A stretch of DNA of 64,000 bases from Trinickia diaoshuihuensis (GCF_003390925.1 NZ_QUBS01000086.1:62001-126000); one strand, 5' to 3'; counted from the stretch's first letter, positions 47,997 to 57,719 are shown. Made by a program: numbers and translations. The notes: generated by a model not told the origin, from the letters alone.

Positions 47997-48827
47997 TCAA
48001 TGCGTCGTGCCTGGGCGGCGCTCGACGAAGCGGCGGACGTAATCGTCGGCGGGATGGCGCACGATCTCCTCGGGCGTCCCGCATTGGATCAATCGGCCGT
48101 CGCGCAGAATCGCGATTCGCTTGCCGATGCGCAACGCTTCCTCGATGTCGTGCGTGATAAAGACGATCGTCTTTTTCAGCGTCGTTTGCAGCGCGAGCAA
48201 CTGATCTTGCATTTCGGTGCGGATCAGCGGATCGAGCGCGGAGAACGCTTCATCCATCAACAATACGTCCGTATCGGCGGCGAGCGCGCGCGCAAGCCCC
48301 ACGCGCTGGCGCATGCCGCCCGACAACTCGTCGGGATAATGATTCGCGTATCCGGCCAGACCGACTTTATCGAGCCAGTGCAGCGCCATTTCGTGAGCGG
48401 TGCGTTTATTCTCGCCGCGGGTCACGAGCGCGTACGCCGCGTTGCTGAGCACCGTTTGATGCGGCAGCAAGCCGAAGCTTTGAAAAACCATGCTCACTCC
48501 GAAGCGGCGCAACTCGCGCAATCCGCTTTCGGGGAGCTTGAGGACGTCTTTGCCGTCGATCAGAATCTCGCCCTCGGTCGGTTCGATCAACCGGTTGAAG
48601 TGCCGCACGAGCGTGGATTTACCCGATCCCGACAAGCCCATGATCACGAAAATCTGGCCGGACTCGATCGATAAGCTGATGTCGTTCAGGCCGACGTTGC
48701 AACGTGTTCTCTCGAGTACCTCGGCCTTCGATGCGCCGCCGCGCAACAATCCCAGTGCTTGCCGGCTGGCCTCTGGCGTGCCGAACAGTTTATAGACGTG
48801 CTTGACTTCGATGCCGCTCATTTCCAT
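47997..48827 (-). CDS. Glycine-betaine/proline-type ABC transporter ATPase (ProV-like)
   Basis: 276 residues. Walker [11 protein letters not shown]-loop [15 protein letters not shown], signature [16 protein letters not shown], Walker [17 protein letters not shown] and H-loop FITHDIEEA are complete. The N-terminal segment [15 protein letters not shown] is typical of ProV/OpuAA. The two C-terminal CBS domains of full-length ProV (about 400 residues) are missing, so osmotic gating of the ProV kind is unlikely, pointing to nutrient uptake. Paired with the permease gene 57 bases upstream. Confidence 0.93.
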   Translation of the reverse strand: MEMSGIEVKHVYKLFGTPEASRQALGLLRGGASKAEVLERTRCNVGLNDISLSIESGQIFVIMGLSGSGKSTLVRHFNRLIEPTEGEILIDGKDVLKLPESGLRELRRFGVSMVFQSFGLLPHQTVLSNAAYALVTRGENKRTAHEMALHWLDKVGLAGYANHYPDELSGGMRQRVGLARALAADTDVLLMDEAFSALDPLIRTEMQDQLLALQTTLKKTIVFITHDIEEALRIGKRIAILRDGRLIQCGTPEEIVRHPADDYVRRFVERRPGTTH

Positions 48828-48884
48828 GACCCCTTACGATCGCTGACTTGCTTGCCGCGTTGCCGCCTTCGTCGCGGCCGCCGG

Positions 48885-49847
48885 CTATGACTTCACGGGT
48901 TGACCGGTGAGGCCGTCGTCCGCCGTTGGCTGATTTCCGGTCCCTTCGTCGCGCGCGCGGCGCGACGAGGTGCGCGCCGGCTGCTGTTGCCGCCTGAGCC
49001 GACGGATACGGCTGCCTTCGCCATAGCCTTGGCTGATCCGGTCGATCACGATCGCCAAGATCACAATGGCAATGCCCGCTTGGGTGCCCTTGCCGACGTC
49101 GAGTGTCTGAATGCCGGCGAGCACGTCTTCGCCGAGCCCGCGAGAACCGATCATCGATGCGATGACGACCATCGAGAGCGCCATCATCGTCGTTTGGTTG
49201 ATGCCGGCCATGATGCTCGGCCGCGCGAGCGGTAATTGGACTTGGAACAGCAGTTGCCAACGCGTCGTGCCAAAGGCGCGCGCCGCTTCGACGATCTCGC
49301 CGTCCACATGGCGGATGCCGAGATCCGTCAGACGAATGAGCGGGGGCAACGCGTAGACGACGGTGGCAAAGATCGCCGGGACTTTGCCAAGCCCGAACAG
49401 CATCAGCACCGGGATCAAATAGACGAAGCTCGGCAGCGTTTGCATCACGTCGAGGACGGGCAACAGCACGCGCCGCAATCTTCGGCTCGACGCGGCGACG
49501 ATCCCGATCGGCACGCCGAGCGCCACCGAAATCATCGTCGCCACGAACATCAGCGCGAACGTCTGCATCAGCTTGTCCCAAAGCCCGAAGCAGCCGATCA
49601 AATAGAGCAGGGCGACGAACATCAGCGCAACGCCGATGCGGCGCGACGCGTGCCAGCCGAGCAGCCCCACGGCGGCTAGGACGAGCCAGGGCGGCGTCGC
49701 GCGCAGCAGGCCTTCGAGGGGCACCAATACGTCGCGCAGCATGGCAACGCTGAAGTCGTGAAACGCGTCGCCGTAGCGTTGGACGAACACGGCGACCGCG
49801 TTGTTGACCCCGTCGGCGATCGACAGGTGCAGAAAAAGCGAATTCAT
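48885..49847 (-). CDS. Glycine-betaine/proline-type ABC permease (ProW-like)
   Basis: 320 residues, start with GAGGAG upstream. About 6-7 transmembrane helices; the permease-ATPase coupling loop is EAARAFGTTRWQLLFQVQLPLARPSIMAGINQTTMMALSM, almost the ProW consensus. The last 45 residues are a basic Arg/Gln-rich cytoplasmic tail not usual for ProW. Forms an operon with the ATPase; the matching binding protein is encoded 6.5 kb away at 55349-56395. Confidence 0.92.
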   Translation of the reverse strand: MNSLFLHLSIADGVNNAVAVFVQRYGDAFHDFSVAMLRDVLVPLEGLLRATPPWLVLAAVGLLGWHASRRIGVALMFVALLYLIGCFGLWDKLMQTFALMFVATMISVALGVPIGIVAASSRRLRRVLLPVLDVMQTLPSFVYLIPVLMLFGLGKVPAIFATVVYALPPLIRLTDLGIRHVDGEIVEAARAFGTTRWQLLFQVQLPLARPSIMAGINQTTMMALSMVVIASMIGSRGLGEDVLAGIQTLDVGKGTQAGIAIVILAIVIDRISQGYGEGSRIRRLRRQQQPARTSSRRARDEGTGNQPTADDGLTGQPVKS

Positions 49848-50154
49848 GACGACCTCGTCTCCTCCCTTCCGGGATGTAATCGTCAGCCGCGAGGCTGCGT
49901 TTCTTGGATAGTCGAGCGCAGTCTAACGGGAGCGCTCGCGCTTGCGAAGCCAAGAATAGTCATCGAATCATTACAAGATCTCATGCTGCCGGCAACCGTT
50001 GCGTGCAATGAGTCCGCCTCATACCTCCATGAGAATTCATAGCTTTTGAGCGTCCGATCCCTATGCTGCAATTGCTCACGACGCGCACGAAGGGTGCGAT
50101 TCGGCGGAGCGCCTCGGCGCGGCGTCAACGACGCTCAATAGGAGACAGAGCAAG
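49848..50154. other. 307-base divergent promoter region between ABC transporter and fae genes
   Basis: No gene seen. It should hold the promoters of the permease/ATPase operon (minus) and the Fae/aldo-keto reductase operon (plus). TTCTTGG (49901-49907) and CCAAGAA (49950-49956) face each other, each followed by a related ATAGTC. The latter is too loose to call a binding site. Confidence 0.45.
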
Positions 50155-50676
50155 ATGAAAGCATTGCAGGTGTATATCGGCGAAGGATTCGCGGGACCCG
50201 GCGTGAACGCCGCTCATATCAACATCATGATCGGCCCGCGTAACGGCCCCGTTGGGCAAGCATTTACGGGAAGCCTCTCGTCGCCGTCGCAGGGACACGT
50301 TCCGTTCATGGTGGTGGCTCAGCCGAACGTACCCGTGAAACCCGTCACGTTGTATGTGAATAAGGCCGACATTCGCGGCGAATTACACGGCAACGCAACC
50401 TGGGGCGCTTCCCAGGCGGCGATCGCCAAAGCGGTGACCGAAGCGATGTTGGACGGCACGCTGCCCCCGGAAGCCGAGAACGAGTGGTGCATCGTCACGG
50501 CGAACTGGGTGAATTGGGCGTGCGACGATCTCGACGTCGTCTACGAGAACAATTACCAGGCCTGCAAAACGGCGATTCATGCCGCGATGAACGGCTTGCC
50601 CGACCTCGACCGGCTCGCGGCGATTCGCGACAAGATCAGCAATCCTTTCTACACGCCCAAAACAGGCAACGCGTAA
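50155..50676 (+). CDS. fae: Formaldehyde-activating enzyme (Fae) homologue
   Basis: 173 residues, the usual Fae length, with AGGAGACAG upstream. The N-terminal catalytic block GEGFAGPGVNAAHINIMIGPRNGPVGQAF contains the proposed catalytic His (H21). HVPFMVVAQPNVPVKPVTLYVNK and WGASQAAIAKAV are further family marks. Fae joins formaldehyde to tetrahydromethanopterin (H4MPT). No other H4MPT or methylotrophy gene is visible, so it may be a paralogue that traps formaldehyde set free by oxidative demethylation, or one acting on a related carbonyl. It leads an operon with an aldo/keto reductase and an aldehyde dehydrogenase. Confidence 0.9.
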   Translation: MKALQVYIGEGFAGPGVNAAHINIMIGPRNGPVGQAFTGSLSSPSQGHVPFMVVAQPNVPVKPVTLYVNKADIRGELHGNATWGASQAAIAKAVTEAMLDGTLPPEAENEWCIVTANWVNWACDDLDVVYENNYQACKTAIHAAMNGLPDLDRLAAIRDKISNPFYTPKTGNA

Positions 50677-50704
50677 GCCGCGGCCACGAGACGAGGTAAC
50701 GATC

Positions 50705-51724
50705 ATGCAATATGTTCAACTAGGCCGCTCGGGGCTCAAGGTATCGCGCCTTTGCCTCGGTACGATGAATATGGGCACGCCCGATTGGAAGCCGTGGATC
50801 ATGAACGAGGCTCAAAGCGAGCCGATCGTCGCGCGGGCGCTGGACGCCGGCATCAACTTCATCGATCTGGCCGATTTTTATTCCACGGGCGTCGGCGAGG
50901 AAGTCGTCGGGCGCATCGTGCGCCGTTTGGCAAAACGCGACGAACTGGTGCTGACGACCAAGGTCGGCTATCCGATCGGCGCGGGCGCGAACAATCAAGG
51001 ACATTCGCGCAAGCATGTCATGGAAGCGATCGACGGCTCGCTGCGCCGGATGCAGACCGATTACGTCGATATCTACATGCTGCACTACTTCGACGTGAAT
51101 ACGCCGGTCGAAGAAACCATGGATGCGCTCAACGACATCGTACGGGCGGGCAAGGCGCGATATATCGGCGTCTCGACGATGTTCACGTGGCAATTCGCGA
51201 AGATCTTGCAGGTGTGCGAGCGGTACGGTTTCGCCAAGCCGATCAACATGCAATTGCAATTGAATTGCGCTTACCGCGAAGAAGAGCGCGAAATGATTCC
51301 GTTTTGCATCGATCAAGGCGTGGGAGTATCGGTATTCAGTCCGCTCGCGCGCGGTTTGCTGTCGGGCGATGCGCAATCGGTCCGCAATCAGACCGACTTC
51401 TTTACCGTGCAGATGTACGACGACGAGACTTCGCGCAATATCGCCCGCTCGGTGGCCGAGGTCGCCCTCGCGCGCGGCGTGCCTTGCGCGCAGATCGCTC
51501 AAGCCTGGGTGCTCGGGCGAGCGGGCGTCGCATCGATGCTCGTGGGCGCCGACAGCGTTGCGCAACTCGACAGCGCGCTTGCCGCGCTCGACACGCAACT
51601 CGATGCGGACGAACGCTATGAACTGGAGCGCAACTACACGCCGTGCGACGTCATCAACGATTATGTGACCGCGCGTATCGCGCGCACGCCGCGGCCGTCG
51701 CGCCGCTTGGAGATCGCGGCATGA
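50705..51724 (+). CDS. Aldo/keto reductase
   Basis: 339 residues. Classic (beta/alpha)8 reductase: start YVQLGRSGLKVSRLCLGTMNMG, catalytic Asp and Tyr in FIDLADFYSTG, Lys in VLTTKVGYP, His in DIYMLHYFD, and a NADPH-binding end (AWVLGRAGVASMLVGADSVAQL). It interconverts an aldehyde or ketone with its alcohol. The stop overlaps the next ATG (ATGA), so it is coupled to the succinate-semialdehyde-type dehydrogenase. Substrate unknown. Confidence 0.92.
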   Translation: MQYVQLGRSGLKVSRLCLGTMNMGTPDWKPWIMNEAQSEPIVARALDAGINFIDLADFYSTGVGEEVVGRIVRRLAKRDELVLTTKVGYPIGAGANNQGHSRKHVMEAIDGSLRRMQTDYVDIYMLHYFDVNTPVEETMDALNDIVRAGKARYIGVSTMFTWQFAKILQVCERYGFAKPINMQLQLNCAYREEEREMIPFCIDQGVGVSVFSPLARGLLSGDAQSVRNQTDFFTVQMYDDETSRNIARSVAEVALARGVPCAQIAQAWVLGRAGVASMLVGADSVAQLDSALAALDTQLDADERYELERNYTPCDVINDYVTARIARTPRPSRRLEIAA

Positions 51725-53175
51725 TCGCGGGGCTCCTTGACGCCGGCCTATGGCGCACGTCGAGCTATATCGACGGCGAATGGATCGACGGCGACGCGAC
51801 CTACGCAGTGCTCGATCCGGCGAGCGGGCAGCCGATTGCCGACGTTGCCCGCGCGGGGGCGCGCGAAGCGCTCCATGCGGTTGCCGCGGCGGCGCGCGCG
51901 TTCGCGACCTGGCGCGAGACGACACCTAGCGAACGCGCCGTGGTGCTTCGCCGCTGGGCTGACCTCATGCTCACCCACCGCGACGACCTCGCGCGCATCA
52001 TGACCGCCGAACAAGGCAAACCTTACGCGGAAGCGCAGGGCGAAGTTGCCTACGCCGCCAGCTTTCTTACGTGGTTCGCGGAGGAGGCGCGCCGCGCGTA
52101 CGGCGACGTCATTCCCGCGCCGAAGGCCGGCGCGCGTATCGTCGTGACGAAAGAGCCGGTGGGGGTCGTGGGCGCCGTCACGCCATGGAATTTCCCGCTG
52201 GCGATGGTTACGCGCAAAGCCGGTCCCGCGCTCGCGGCCGGCTGCACGATGGTGCTCAAGCCGTCGGAGGAAACGCCGCTGTCCGCGCTGGCGCTGGCCG
52301 TTCTAGCCGAGCGGGCCGGGGTACCGCCCGGCGTCTTCAATGTCGTCTCGGGCGATGCGCCGGCCATCGGCGACACTTTGATGGCGTCGAAGGCCGTGCG
52401 CAAGATCTCCTTCACGGGCTCCACGCGCGTCGGAAAACTGCTCATGCGCGCTGCGGCCGATAGCGTAAAGAAGATATCGCTGGAGTTGGGCGGCAACGCC
52501 CCGTTTATCGTTTTCGACGATGCGGATCTCGATGCGGCGGTCGCCGGCGCAATGGCCTCGAAGTTTCGCAACACGGGACAAACGTGCGTCTGCGTGAATC
52601 GGTTCTTCGTTCAGTCGGGCGTGCACGATGCGTTCGTCGACAAGCTCACGCAAGCGGTGCGCGGACTTCGCGTGACGAACGGCATGGAGCCCGGCGCAAC
52701 GCAAGGGCCGCTCATCAACCGCGCGGCGCTCCAAAAGGTCGAAGCCCACGTGGCCGACGCGCGCGAAAACGGCGGGACAGTCATCGTAGGCGGCCGCCCC
52801 CATGCGCTCGGCGGCACCTTCTACGAGCCGACGGTCATCGCCGGCGCGCACGGCGGGATGCTGCTCGCTCACGAGGAAACCTTCGGCCCGGTGGCGGCCG
52901 TCTTTCGCTTCGAGACGGAGCAAGAGGCGATTCAAGCCGCGAACGACACCGACTACGGGCTCTCCGCCTACTTCTACACGCGCGACGTCGGCCGTGTGTG
53001 GCGTGTGGGCCAAGCGCTCGAAAGCGGCATGGTCGGCATCAACGAAGGCATCATTTCGACCGAGGTCGCGCCGTTCGGCGGCGTGAAGCAATCGGGCCTC
53101 GGCCGCGAAGGCTCGAAATACGGCCTGGACGAGTACCTCGAGATGAAGTACATGATGATGGGCGGTTTAGCCTGA
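51721..53175 (+). CDS. NAD(P)-dependent aldehyde dehydrogenase, succinate-semialdehyde type
   Basis: 484 residues from the ATG at 51721, overlapping the preceding stop by 4 bases. GabD-like blocks: VTPWNFPLAMVTRKAGPALAAGC, SFTGSTRVGKLLM, the Glu in ELGGNAPFIVFDDADLD and the catalytic Cys in NTGQTCVCVNRF; end VAPFGGVKQSGLGREGSKYGLDEYLEMKY. The double Cys CVC is typical of this branch. It oxidises succinate semialdehyde, 2-oxoglutarate semialdehyde or a similar keto/acid aldehyde. With dehydratase-type enzymes nearby, the last step of a sugar-acid or betaine pathway is plausible. Confidence 0.92.
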   Translation: MIAGLLDAGLWRTSSYIDGEWIDGDATYAVLDPASGQPIADVARAGAREALHAVAAAARAFATWRETTPSERAVVLRRWADLMLTHRDDLARIMTAEQGKPYAEAQGEVAYAASFLTWFAEEARRAYGDVIPAPKAGARIVVTKEPVGVVGAVTPWNFPLAMVTRKAGPALAAGCTMVLKPSEETPLSALALAVLAERAGVPPGVFNVVSGDAPAIGDTLMASKAVRKISFTGSTRVGKLLMRAAADSVKKISLELGGNAPFIVFDDADLDAAVAGAMASKFRNTGQTCVCVNRFFVQSGVHDAFVDKLTQAVRGLRVTNGMEPGATQGPLINRAALQKVEAHVADARENGGTVIVGGRPHALGGTFYEPTVIAGAHGGMLLAHEETFGPVAAVFRFETEQEAIQAANDTDYGLSAYFYTRDVGRVWRVGQALESGMVGINEGIISTEVAPFGGVKQSGLGREGSKYGLDEYLEMKYMMMGGLA

Positions 53176-53190
53176 GCGCAGTGGCCGGGC

Positions 53191-54093
53191 CTAGCCGGCG
53201 TAATGCTCGATGAGCCACTGACTGAAGTGCCGCACACGTTGCGTGTCTTGCACTTCGGAGCGTACGTCGAGCCAATATCCGGCCGGGCCGGCCACTTCGA
53301 TCGGACTCAACTGAATCAAACTGCCGTTCGCGAGCTCCGGTTCGATCATATGTCGATCGGCAACCGCGATGCCGAGGCCTGCCACGGCCGCGTGGATGAC
53401 TTGGTCGAGGGTACTGAATTCGAGCTCGCCGGCCCGCGCCATCTCCACGTCGATCTTCGCGCTATCGAGCCAGGCTTCCCATACTAGGAGCCGCCGGTCG
53501 ATGTCGAGGATATAAAGCCAGGGATGCCGCAGCAACACGTCTCGCAGCGCGGCTTCATCGCCCGGTGTTTGAGCGAATGCGCTCGCCGCGCCCACGAGCA
53601 CGTGCCGCTCGCGCATCAACAGCGTGCTGTTCGCGCCCGGGAGCGGCTCCACGCCGAACCGGATCTGGCAATCTTCGTTGCGCTCGCCGCCATGCAGCGG
53701 CCCATATTCGTTGGTGATCGAAATGCGCAACTCCGGAAAGCGCGTTTGAAAGTCGCGCAGGCGCGGCGTCAGCCAGCGCGTCGCGAGCGTGGGCGCGGCG
53801 TTCACGCTGAGCAGATTGTTCGACGGATCGGAGCGGATTGCGTCGAGCGTATGCGCGATGCTGTCGAACGCGGCCTGCAAGGTCGGCAATAAGCGCTTGC
53901 CGGCCGGCGTGATTTCGAGCCGGTGATGATGCCGCATGAACAACGGCGTGCCCAAGTAATCCTCGAGCAAGCGAATCTGACGGCTGATGGCGCCTTGCGT
54001 GACGTGTAAATTTTGGGCGGCCTTCGTGAAGCTCAGCGTTCGGCTGGCCTCTTCGAACGCCCGCAGTGCGGACAGGGAGGGCAGACGTCGCAT
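53191..54093 (-). CDS. LysR-family regulator, GcvA-like (copy B)
   Basis: 300 residues from the ATG at 54093 (RRLPSLSALRAFEEA is the natural start; the frame continues 15 codons upstream). DNA-binding domain SFTKAAQNLHVTQGAISRQIRLLEDYLG and effector domain with QVIHAAVAGLGIAVADRHMI. It is a close paralogue of the LysR protein at 47019-47909. It lies last in a minus-strand series MR/MLE-ProX-porin-LysR and is convergent, with a 15-base gap, with the dehydrogenase gene. Probably regulates this series and/or the fae operon. Confidence 0.92.
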   Translation of the reverse strand: MRRLPSLSALRAFEEASRTLSFTKAAQNLHVTQGAISRQIRLLEDYLGTPLFMRHHHRLEITPAGKRLLPTLQAAFDSIAHTLDAIRSDPSNNLLSVNAAPTLATRWLTPRLRDFQTRFPELRISITNEYGPLHGGERNEDCQIRFGVEPLPGANSTLLMRERHVLVGAASAFAQTPGDEAALRDVLLRHPWLYILDIDRRLLVWEAWLDSAKIDVEMARAGELEFSTLDQVIHAAVAGLGIAVADRHMIEPELANGSLIQLSPIEVAGPAGYWLDVRSEVQDTQRVRHFSQWLIEHYAG

Positions 54094-54141
54094 GAAAGAC
54101 CTCGATGCTAGTAGGCGCGCCGGGGGGCGGCGCGCCATTCG

Positions 54142-55278
54142 TTAGAACGTGTGGGTGATGCCCAAGCGGCTGACCACTTGATTGCGCGTGGACGACGGGT
54201 TGAAGCCCGTGATCTGCGCGTTTTGCGCGGAACCTGCGGCGTGCTGGTAGGAGCCCATCGCATAGACCGAGGTCTGCTTCGACAGGCTGTATTGTGCGAT
54301 CAAATTGGCTTGGTGATATTTCGGATCGGTATCCACGACGCGATCGTGGCCGGTCGTATAGGTATAGCCGAGGCCGAGCGTGAGCGCGGGGGTGACGGTA
54401 TAGATGCCCGACACTTCGTAGTTTTCGAAGCGAAGATTGTGCGTGCCGTCGATCGAGCCGAAATAGACGTTCGAATAATCGGCCATCAGTTTGACGGCGC
54501 CGATCGTATAGGCCGCACCCGCCGACACGATGCCTTGATAGCGCGCATTGGCGAGCGCATCGCCGAATACCGCGTTCACGTATCCGCCGCCGCTGCCGTA
54601 GCCGGCGACGGACGTGATCGGATTGTTCACGCGCAGATAACCGACGCCGGCGCTGAACGGACCGTGTGCGTATTGCGCGGCGGCGCTATACGTGACGTCG
54701 TTCGAAAACTGTCCGGCGTGGCCGCCGAGCGAATAATGTCCTTCGAACGTGAAGCCGGCCAAGTTCGGACTCACGTACTTGACGGCGTTATTGACCGGAT
54801 AGCCGTTGTCGAGGTTGTCCATATCGTTCGGATGGGCGAAATACCAGCCGCCGTATTGACCGTTCAACGAGAACGGTTCGACGAGATCGACCGCAGCATC
54901 CCACTGCTTGCCGAACGTCAACTGGCCGTAGCGATCCGACTTGAGCCCGATATAGGCGTTGCGAGAAAAAGCGAGGCCGCCGCCTTGGACGCCGGTCGCC
55001 GCATTGAACCCGCTTTCGAGGCGGAAGATTGCCTGGTAGCCCGCGCCGAGATCCTCCGTTCCGCGCACGCCCCAACGGCTACCGGCCGGCACGCCGCTTT
55101 GCATCTGGACGAGCTTGGCGCCTGCCCCCGGCACGAGCTGGCCGTTCGCACCGCTTGCGACATTGTTCGCGTAATCGACGCCGAGATCGACGATCCCATA
55201 TAACGTCACGCTGCTCTGCGCGTGAGCGCCCGCTATGGCGAGCGCAAGCGGCATCGTGGCGAAAATGTGTTTCCTCAC
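54142..55278 (-). CDS. Gram-negative general porin (OmpC/porin_4 type)
   Basis: 378 residues from a GTG start at 55278, with AGGAG at the right distance. Sec signal ending in AGAHAQ, then SSVTLYGIVDLGVDYANN, the standard first strand of beta-proteobacterial trimeric porins. GSRWGVRGTEDLGAGYQAIFRLESGF and AYIGLKSDRYGQLTFGKQWD follow, and the last strand ends VVSRLGITHTF. It lets small solutes cross the outer membrane. Between the binding-protein gene and a regulator, it likely serves uptake of the same substrate. Confidence 0.93.
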   Translation of the reverse strand: MRKHIFATMPLALAIAGAHAQSSVTLYGIVDLGVDYANNVASGANGQLVPGAGAKLVQMQSGVPAGSRWGVRGTEDLGAGYQAIFRLESGFNAATGVQGGGLAFSRNAYIGLKSDRYGQLTFGKQWDAAVDLVEPFSLNGQYGGWYFAHPNDMDNLDNGYPVNNAVKYVSPNLAGFTFEGHYSLGGHAGQFSNDVTYSAAAQYAHGPFSAGVGYLRVNNPITSVAGYGSGGGYVNAVFGDALANARYQGIVSAGAAYTIGAVKLMADYSNVYFGSIDGTHNLRFENYEVSGIYTVTPALTLGLGYTYTTGHDRVVDTDPKYHQANLIAQYSLSKQTSVYAMGSYQHAAGSAQNAQITGFNPSSTRNQVVSRLGITHTF

Positions 55279-55348
55279 AACTGTCTCCTTGTTTTAAAGC
55301 CGCGACGCGCGACTCATTCATCGATTTGTTATCGTTGGATCGCCGCAC

Positions 55349-56395
55349 TCAAGAGGCGAGCGATTTTTCCACTTTGGCCGCCACGTCGGCCGGGACCCAC
55401 GGCTTCCACATGTCGGGATGTCCCTTGAGGAATTTGACGGCTTCCGTCTGGGCGTCGACCTTGTGTTCGGTCATGTCGAGAATCGTCGAATTGAGGAATT
55501 CGAGCGGGAAGCTCACCTTCGAGAAGAAGTTCATCACGTCGGGTTCGGCCTGATAGAACGGCGTCGATACGCCGATCTTCAGATGCGACACGAGGTAGGA
55601 AGAGGCGCACTGATTCGGGCTGTTCTCTTCGCGCAGCGTTTTCCAGCAGGCCTCGTTGAACGGCGGCATTTTCAGTTGAACGAACTTGTATTTCGCCATC
55701 AATGCCGCGGGCTCCCAGTAGTAGGTCAGAATCGGTTTGCCGCGCTGATAGGCCGACGAGATCGCCGCGTCGAGGGCCGCGCCCGTGCCGGGGCGGAAAT
55801 TCGTGTAGTCGTCGTTGAGTTTGAGCAGCTTGAGCAGCCGCGTGTTGACTCGCTCGCAATCCCAACCCGACGGACAGTTCAAGAAGCGGCCGTGGTCGGG
55901 TTCTTCGTCGTCGACGAACAGCGCCTTGTATTTCGGCAGATCTTCGACCGAGGCAAGCGCCGGAGCACTCGCCTTGATGCCGCGCTTGGGATCGCCGTGC
56001 ACGACGTAATCGGGCACGTACCAGCCTTCCTTCGTGCCGCCGGGCAGCGTATCGCCAACGAGCTTGACGGTGCCGGCCTTGACCGCGCCCGCAATGATCT
56101 CCGAGCGTCCCGTCCATTGCTCGCCCCACACTTGCAGATCGTTGCGCGAGAGCGCCGTTTCCGTCGCGGCCGTGCTGCCCGGCACCGTGTCGGTCGCGCA
56201 GCCATAGCCGTTTTTCAATACATAGCGCAGCACTTCCGTCGTAAAGCTGCCGCTTTCCCAAGTGACGCCCGCCATGCGAACGGTTTTGCCCTGGCTGCAC
56301 CAGGAGCCCGCCGCATGCGCGGGCAATGAGGCGACGGCGAGCGGGACGGCCAGCCAGGCGGCCCGTACGAGCGTGGTCATGCGATTCATCTTCAT
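55349..56395 (-). CDS. Glycine-betaine-type ABC substrate-binding protein (ProX/OpuAC)
   Basis: 348 residues. Signal peptide ending LPAHAAG, then an OpuAC domain (KTVRMAGVTWESGSFTTEVLRYVLKNGYG, DLQVWGEQWTGRSEI, EGWYVPDYVVHGD, PILTYYWEPAALMAKYKF). The aromatic residues (WYVP, YYWEP) are where such proteins hold a quaternary ammonium group. Several Cys (WCSQG, NCPSGWDCE, EACWKTL, NQCAS) may form disulphides. It should work with the ProVW-like pair at 47997-49847. The neighbours are an enolase-superfamily enzyme and a porin, so the ligand may be a catabolised betaine rather than an osmolyte. Confidence 0.9.
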   Translation of the reverse strand: MKMNRMTTLVRAAWLAVPLAVASLPAHAAGSWCSQGKTVRMAGVTWESGSFTTEVLRYVLKNGYGCATDTVPGSTAATETALSRNDLQVWGEQWTGRSEIIAGAVKAGTVKLVGDTLPGGTKEGWYVPDYVVHGDPKRGIKASAPALASVEDLPKYKALFVDDEEPDHGRFLNCPSGWDCERVNTRLLKLLKLNDDYTNFRPGTGAALDAAISSAYQRGKPILTYYWEPAALMAKYKFVQLKMPPFNEACWKTLREENSPNQCASSYLVSHLKIGVSTPFYQAEPDVMNFFSKVSFPLEFLNSTILDMTEHKVDAQTEAVKFLKGHPDMWKPWVPADVAAKVEKSLAS

Positions 56396-56461
56396 GTCTC
56401 CGTTTTGTTGGATTAATGGGTCGCGTCGAGCGACGAGGGTGCGCGATCGCGCTAGGTGAAC

Positions 56462-57592
56462 TCAGTCGTAGCGGCTCGTGGCGGCCAGCGTCGCGCCAAG
56501 CACCGCTTCGTTCAGTTCGATACCGAGGCCGGGAGCCTCGCCGAGTTCGATCCAACCGTGCTCGTCGATATCGAGCGGTGTCGATAGCGGGAAGTCCCGC
56601 CGCGAAGGCGCCCATTCTGGCGGGTCGTACGGGAATTCGACGAAGGGCGCATTCGACGCTCCCGCCGCGACATGCAGATTCGCGGCAAGGCCGATACCGT
56701 TGCCCCACGTATGCGGCGTAAACACCCGCCCGCGCTCCTCGATTTGCGCGGTCAGCCGGCGGGCGCCTTCAAGGCCCAGCGTGCAGACCACGTCCGGCTG
56801 ATAGACGTCCAGGCAATCGTGTTCGAGCAGCGCTTCGAATTCGTGCATCTCGCGCGTGAGTTCGCCGCCCGCGATCCGTACGCCGGCCTGACGACGTAGC
56901 CAAGCGTAGCCGGAGTAGTCGCCGCGATGCAGCGGCTCCTCGACCCAATAGACGCGGTAGGGCTCCATTTGCCGGATGACGGCCAACGCCTCGTCCGCAC
57001 GCCACGGCGATTGCGTGTCCCAAGCCATGCGCCAGCCTTGGTTGCAATCCACCATGATCTCGATGCGCTCGCCCACCGCCTCGCGCACGGCGGCCAGCGC
57101 GGCGAGATCGTCGGCGAGACGTGGGCGGCCGAAGCGAATCTTCAGGGCGGGGAAACCGCGCGCCACGACATGCTCCGCCCAGTGCGCGAGGTCCGTGAGC
57201 GAGCGATGAATGCCAGACGACGCATAGGCGCGCACGCCGCTCGCGCGGGCGCCGGCCATTCGCCAACACGGCTTACCGAGGATCTTGCCGGCGAGGTCCC
57301 ACAGCGCCGCGTCGAGCGGCCAGAGACGACCCGCATGAAAACTGACGTTTTCGATGACCGCGCTGTGGCGCGTTAGATCGAGCGGATCGGTCCCAATGAA
57401 GAGATGCCGATAATCGTCGAAACCGTACATGGCGTCGCCCGACCCGATTCCGATGCGGCCTTCGTCGTCCTGCACCCGCACGATCGTGGCCGGAAACCAG
57501 CGACGCGGCCGGCTATCCCACGAAGCAGGGAAAGCTGGGTCCAGCGCCAGCCGGTGATGCGTGACGTCGATGCGTTCGATGCGGTTCGCCAT
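56462..57592 (-). CDS. Mandelate racemase-subgroup enolase-superfamily enzyme
   Basis: 376 residues. Capping domain [21 protein letters not shown], barrel with the MR-subgroup pattern: KIRFG at strand 2 (Lys general base in KxR), metal ligands in [15 protein letters not shown] and AGGELT, and the His of the Asp-His pair in [13 protein letters not shown]. This subgroup contains racemases and acid-sugar dehydratases acting by proton abstraction next to a carboxylate. It heads the operon with the betaine-type binding protein and is divergent from the MocR regulator, with a perfect dyad between. An epimerase for a betaine or amino-acid derivative is possible; the substrate is unknown. Confidence 0.85.
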   Translation of the reverse strand: MANRIERIDVTHHRLALDPAFPASWDSRPRRWFPATIVRVQDDEGRIGIGSGDAMYGFDDYRHLFIGTDPLDLTRHSAVIENVSFHAGRLWPLDAALWDLAGKILGKPCWRMAGARASGVRAYASSGIHRSLTDLAHWAEHVVARGFPALKIRFGRPRLADDLAALAAVREAVGERIEIMVDCNQGWRMAWDTQSPWRADEALAVIRQMEPYRVYWVEEPLHRGDYSGYAWLRRQAGVRIAGGELTREMHEFEALLEHDCLDVYQPDVVCTLGLEGARRLTAQIEERGRVFTPHTWGNGIGLAANLHVAAGASNAPFVEFPYDPPEWAPSRRDFPLSTPLDIDEHGWIELGEAPGLGIELNEAVLGATLAATSRYD

Positions 57593-57700
57593 GGTCGTCA
57601 GCCGGGCCGGGCGCGCGAGGATGCGCTATGCCGCGGGCGACTGTCTCCTTTCTTGGTCTGTCGGGCCATCGTAGAGGGTCAATATGCCCCCCTCAATGGA

Positions 57701-57719
57701 GTCAATTGAAGTAATTGAC
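57701..57719. promoter_or_regulatory. 19-base operator GTCAATT-GAAGT-AATTGAC between divergent genes
   Basis: Perfect 7-base arms with a 5-base centre, flanked by further TCAAT copies (57693-57697 and 57723-57728). It lies between the MR-subgroup gene (minus) and the MocR gene (plus), the usual site of MocR autoregulation. Confidence 0.65.

Noticed and set aside
49901-49961. Facing TTCTTGG/CCAAGAA with repeated ATAGTC as LysR site
   Set aside because: Arms are 42 bases apart and short; could occur by chance.
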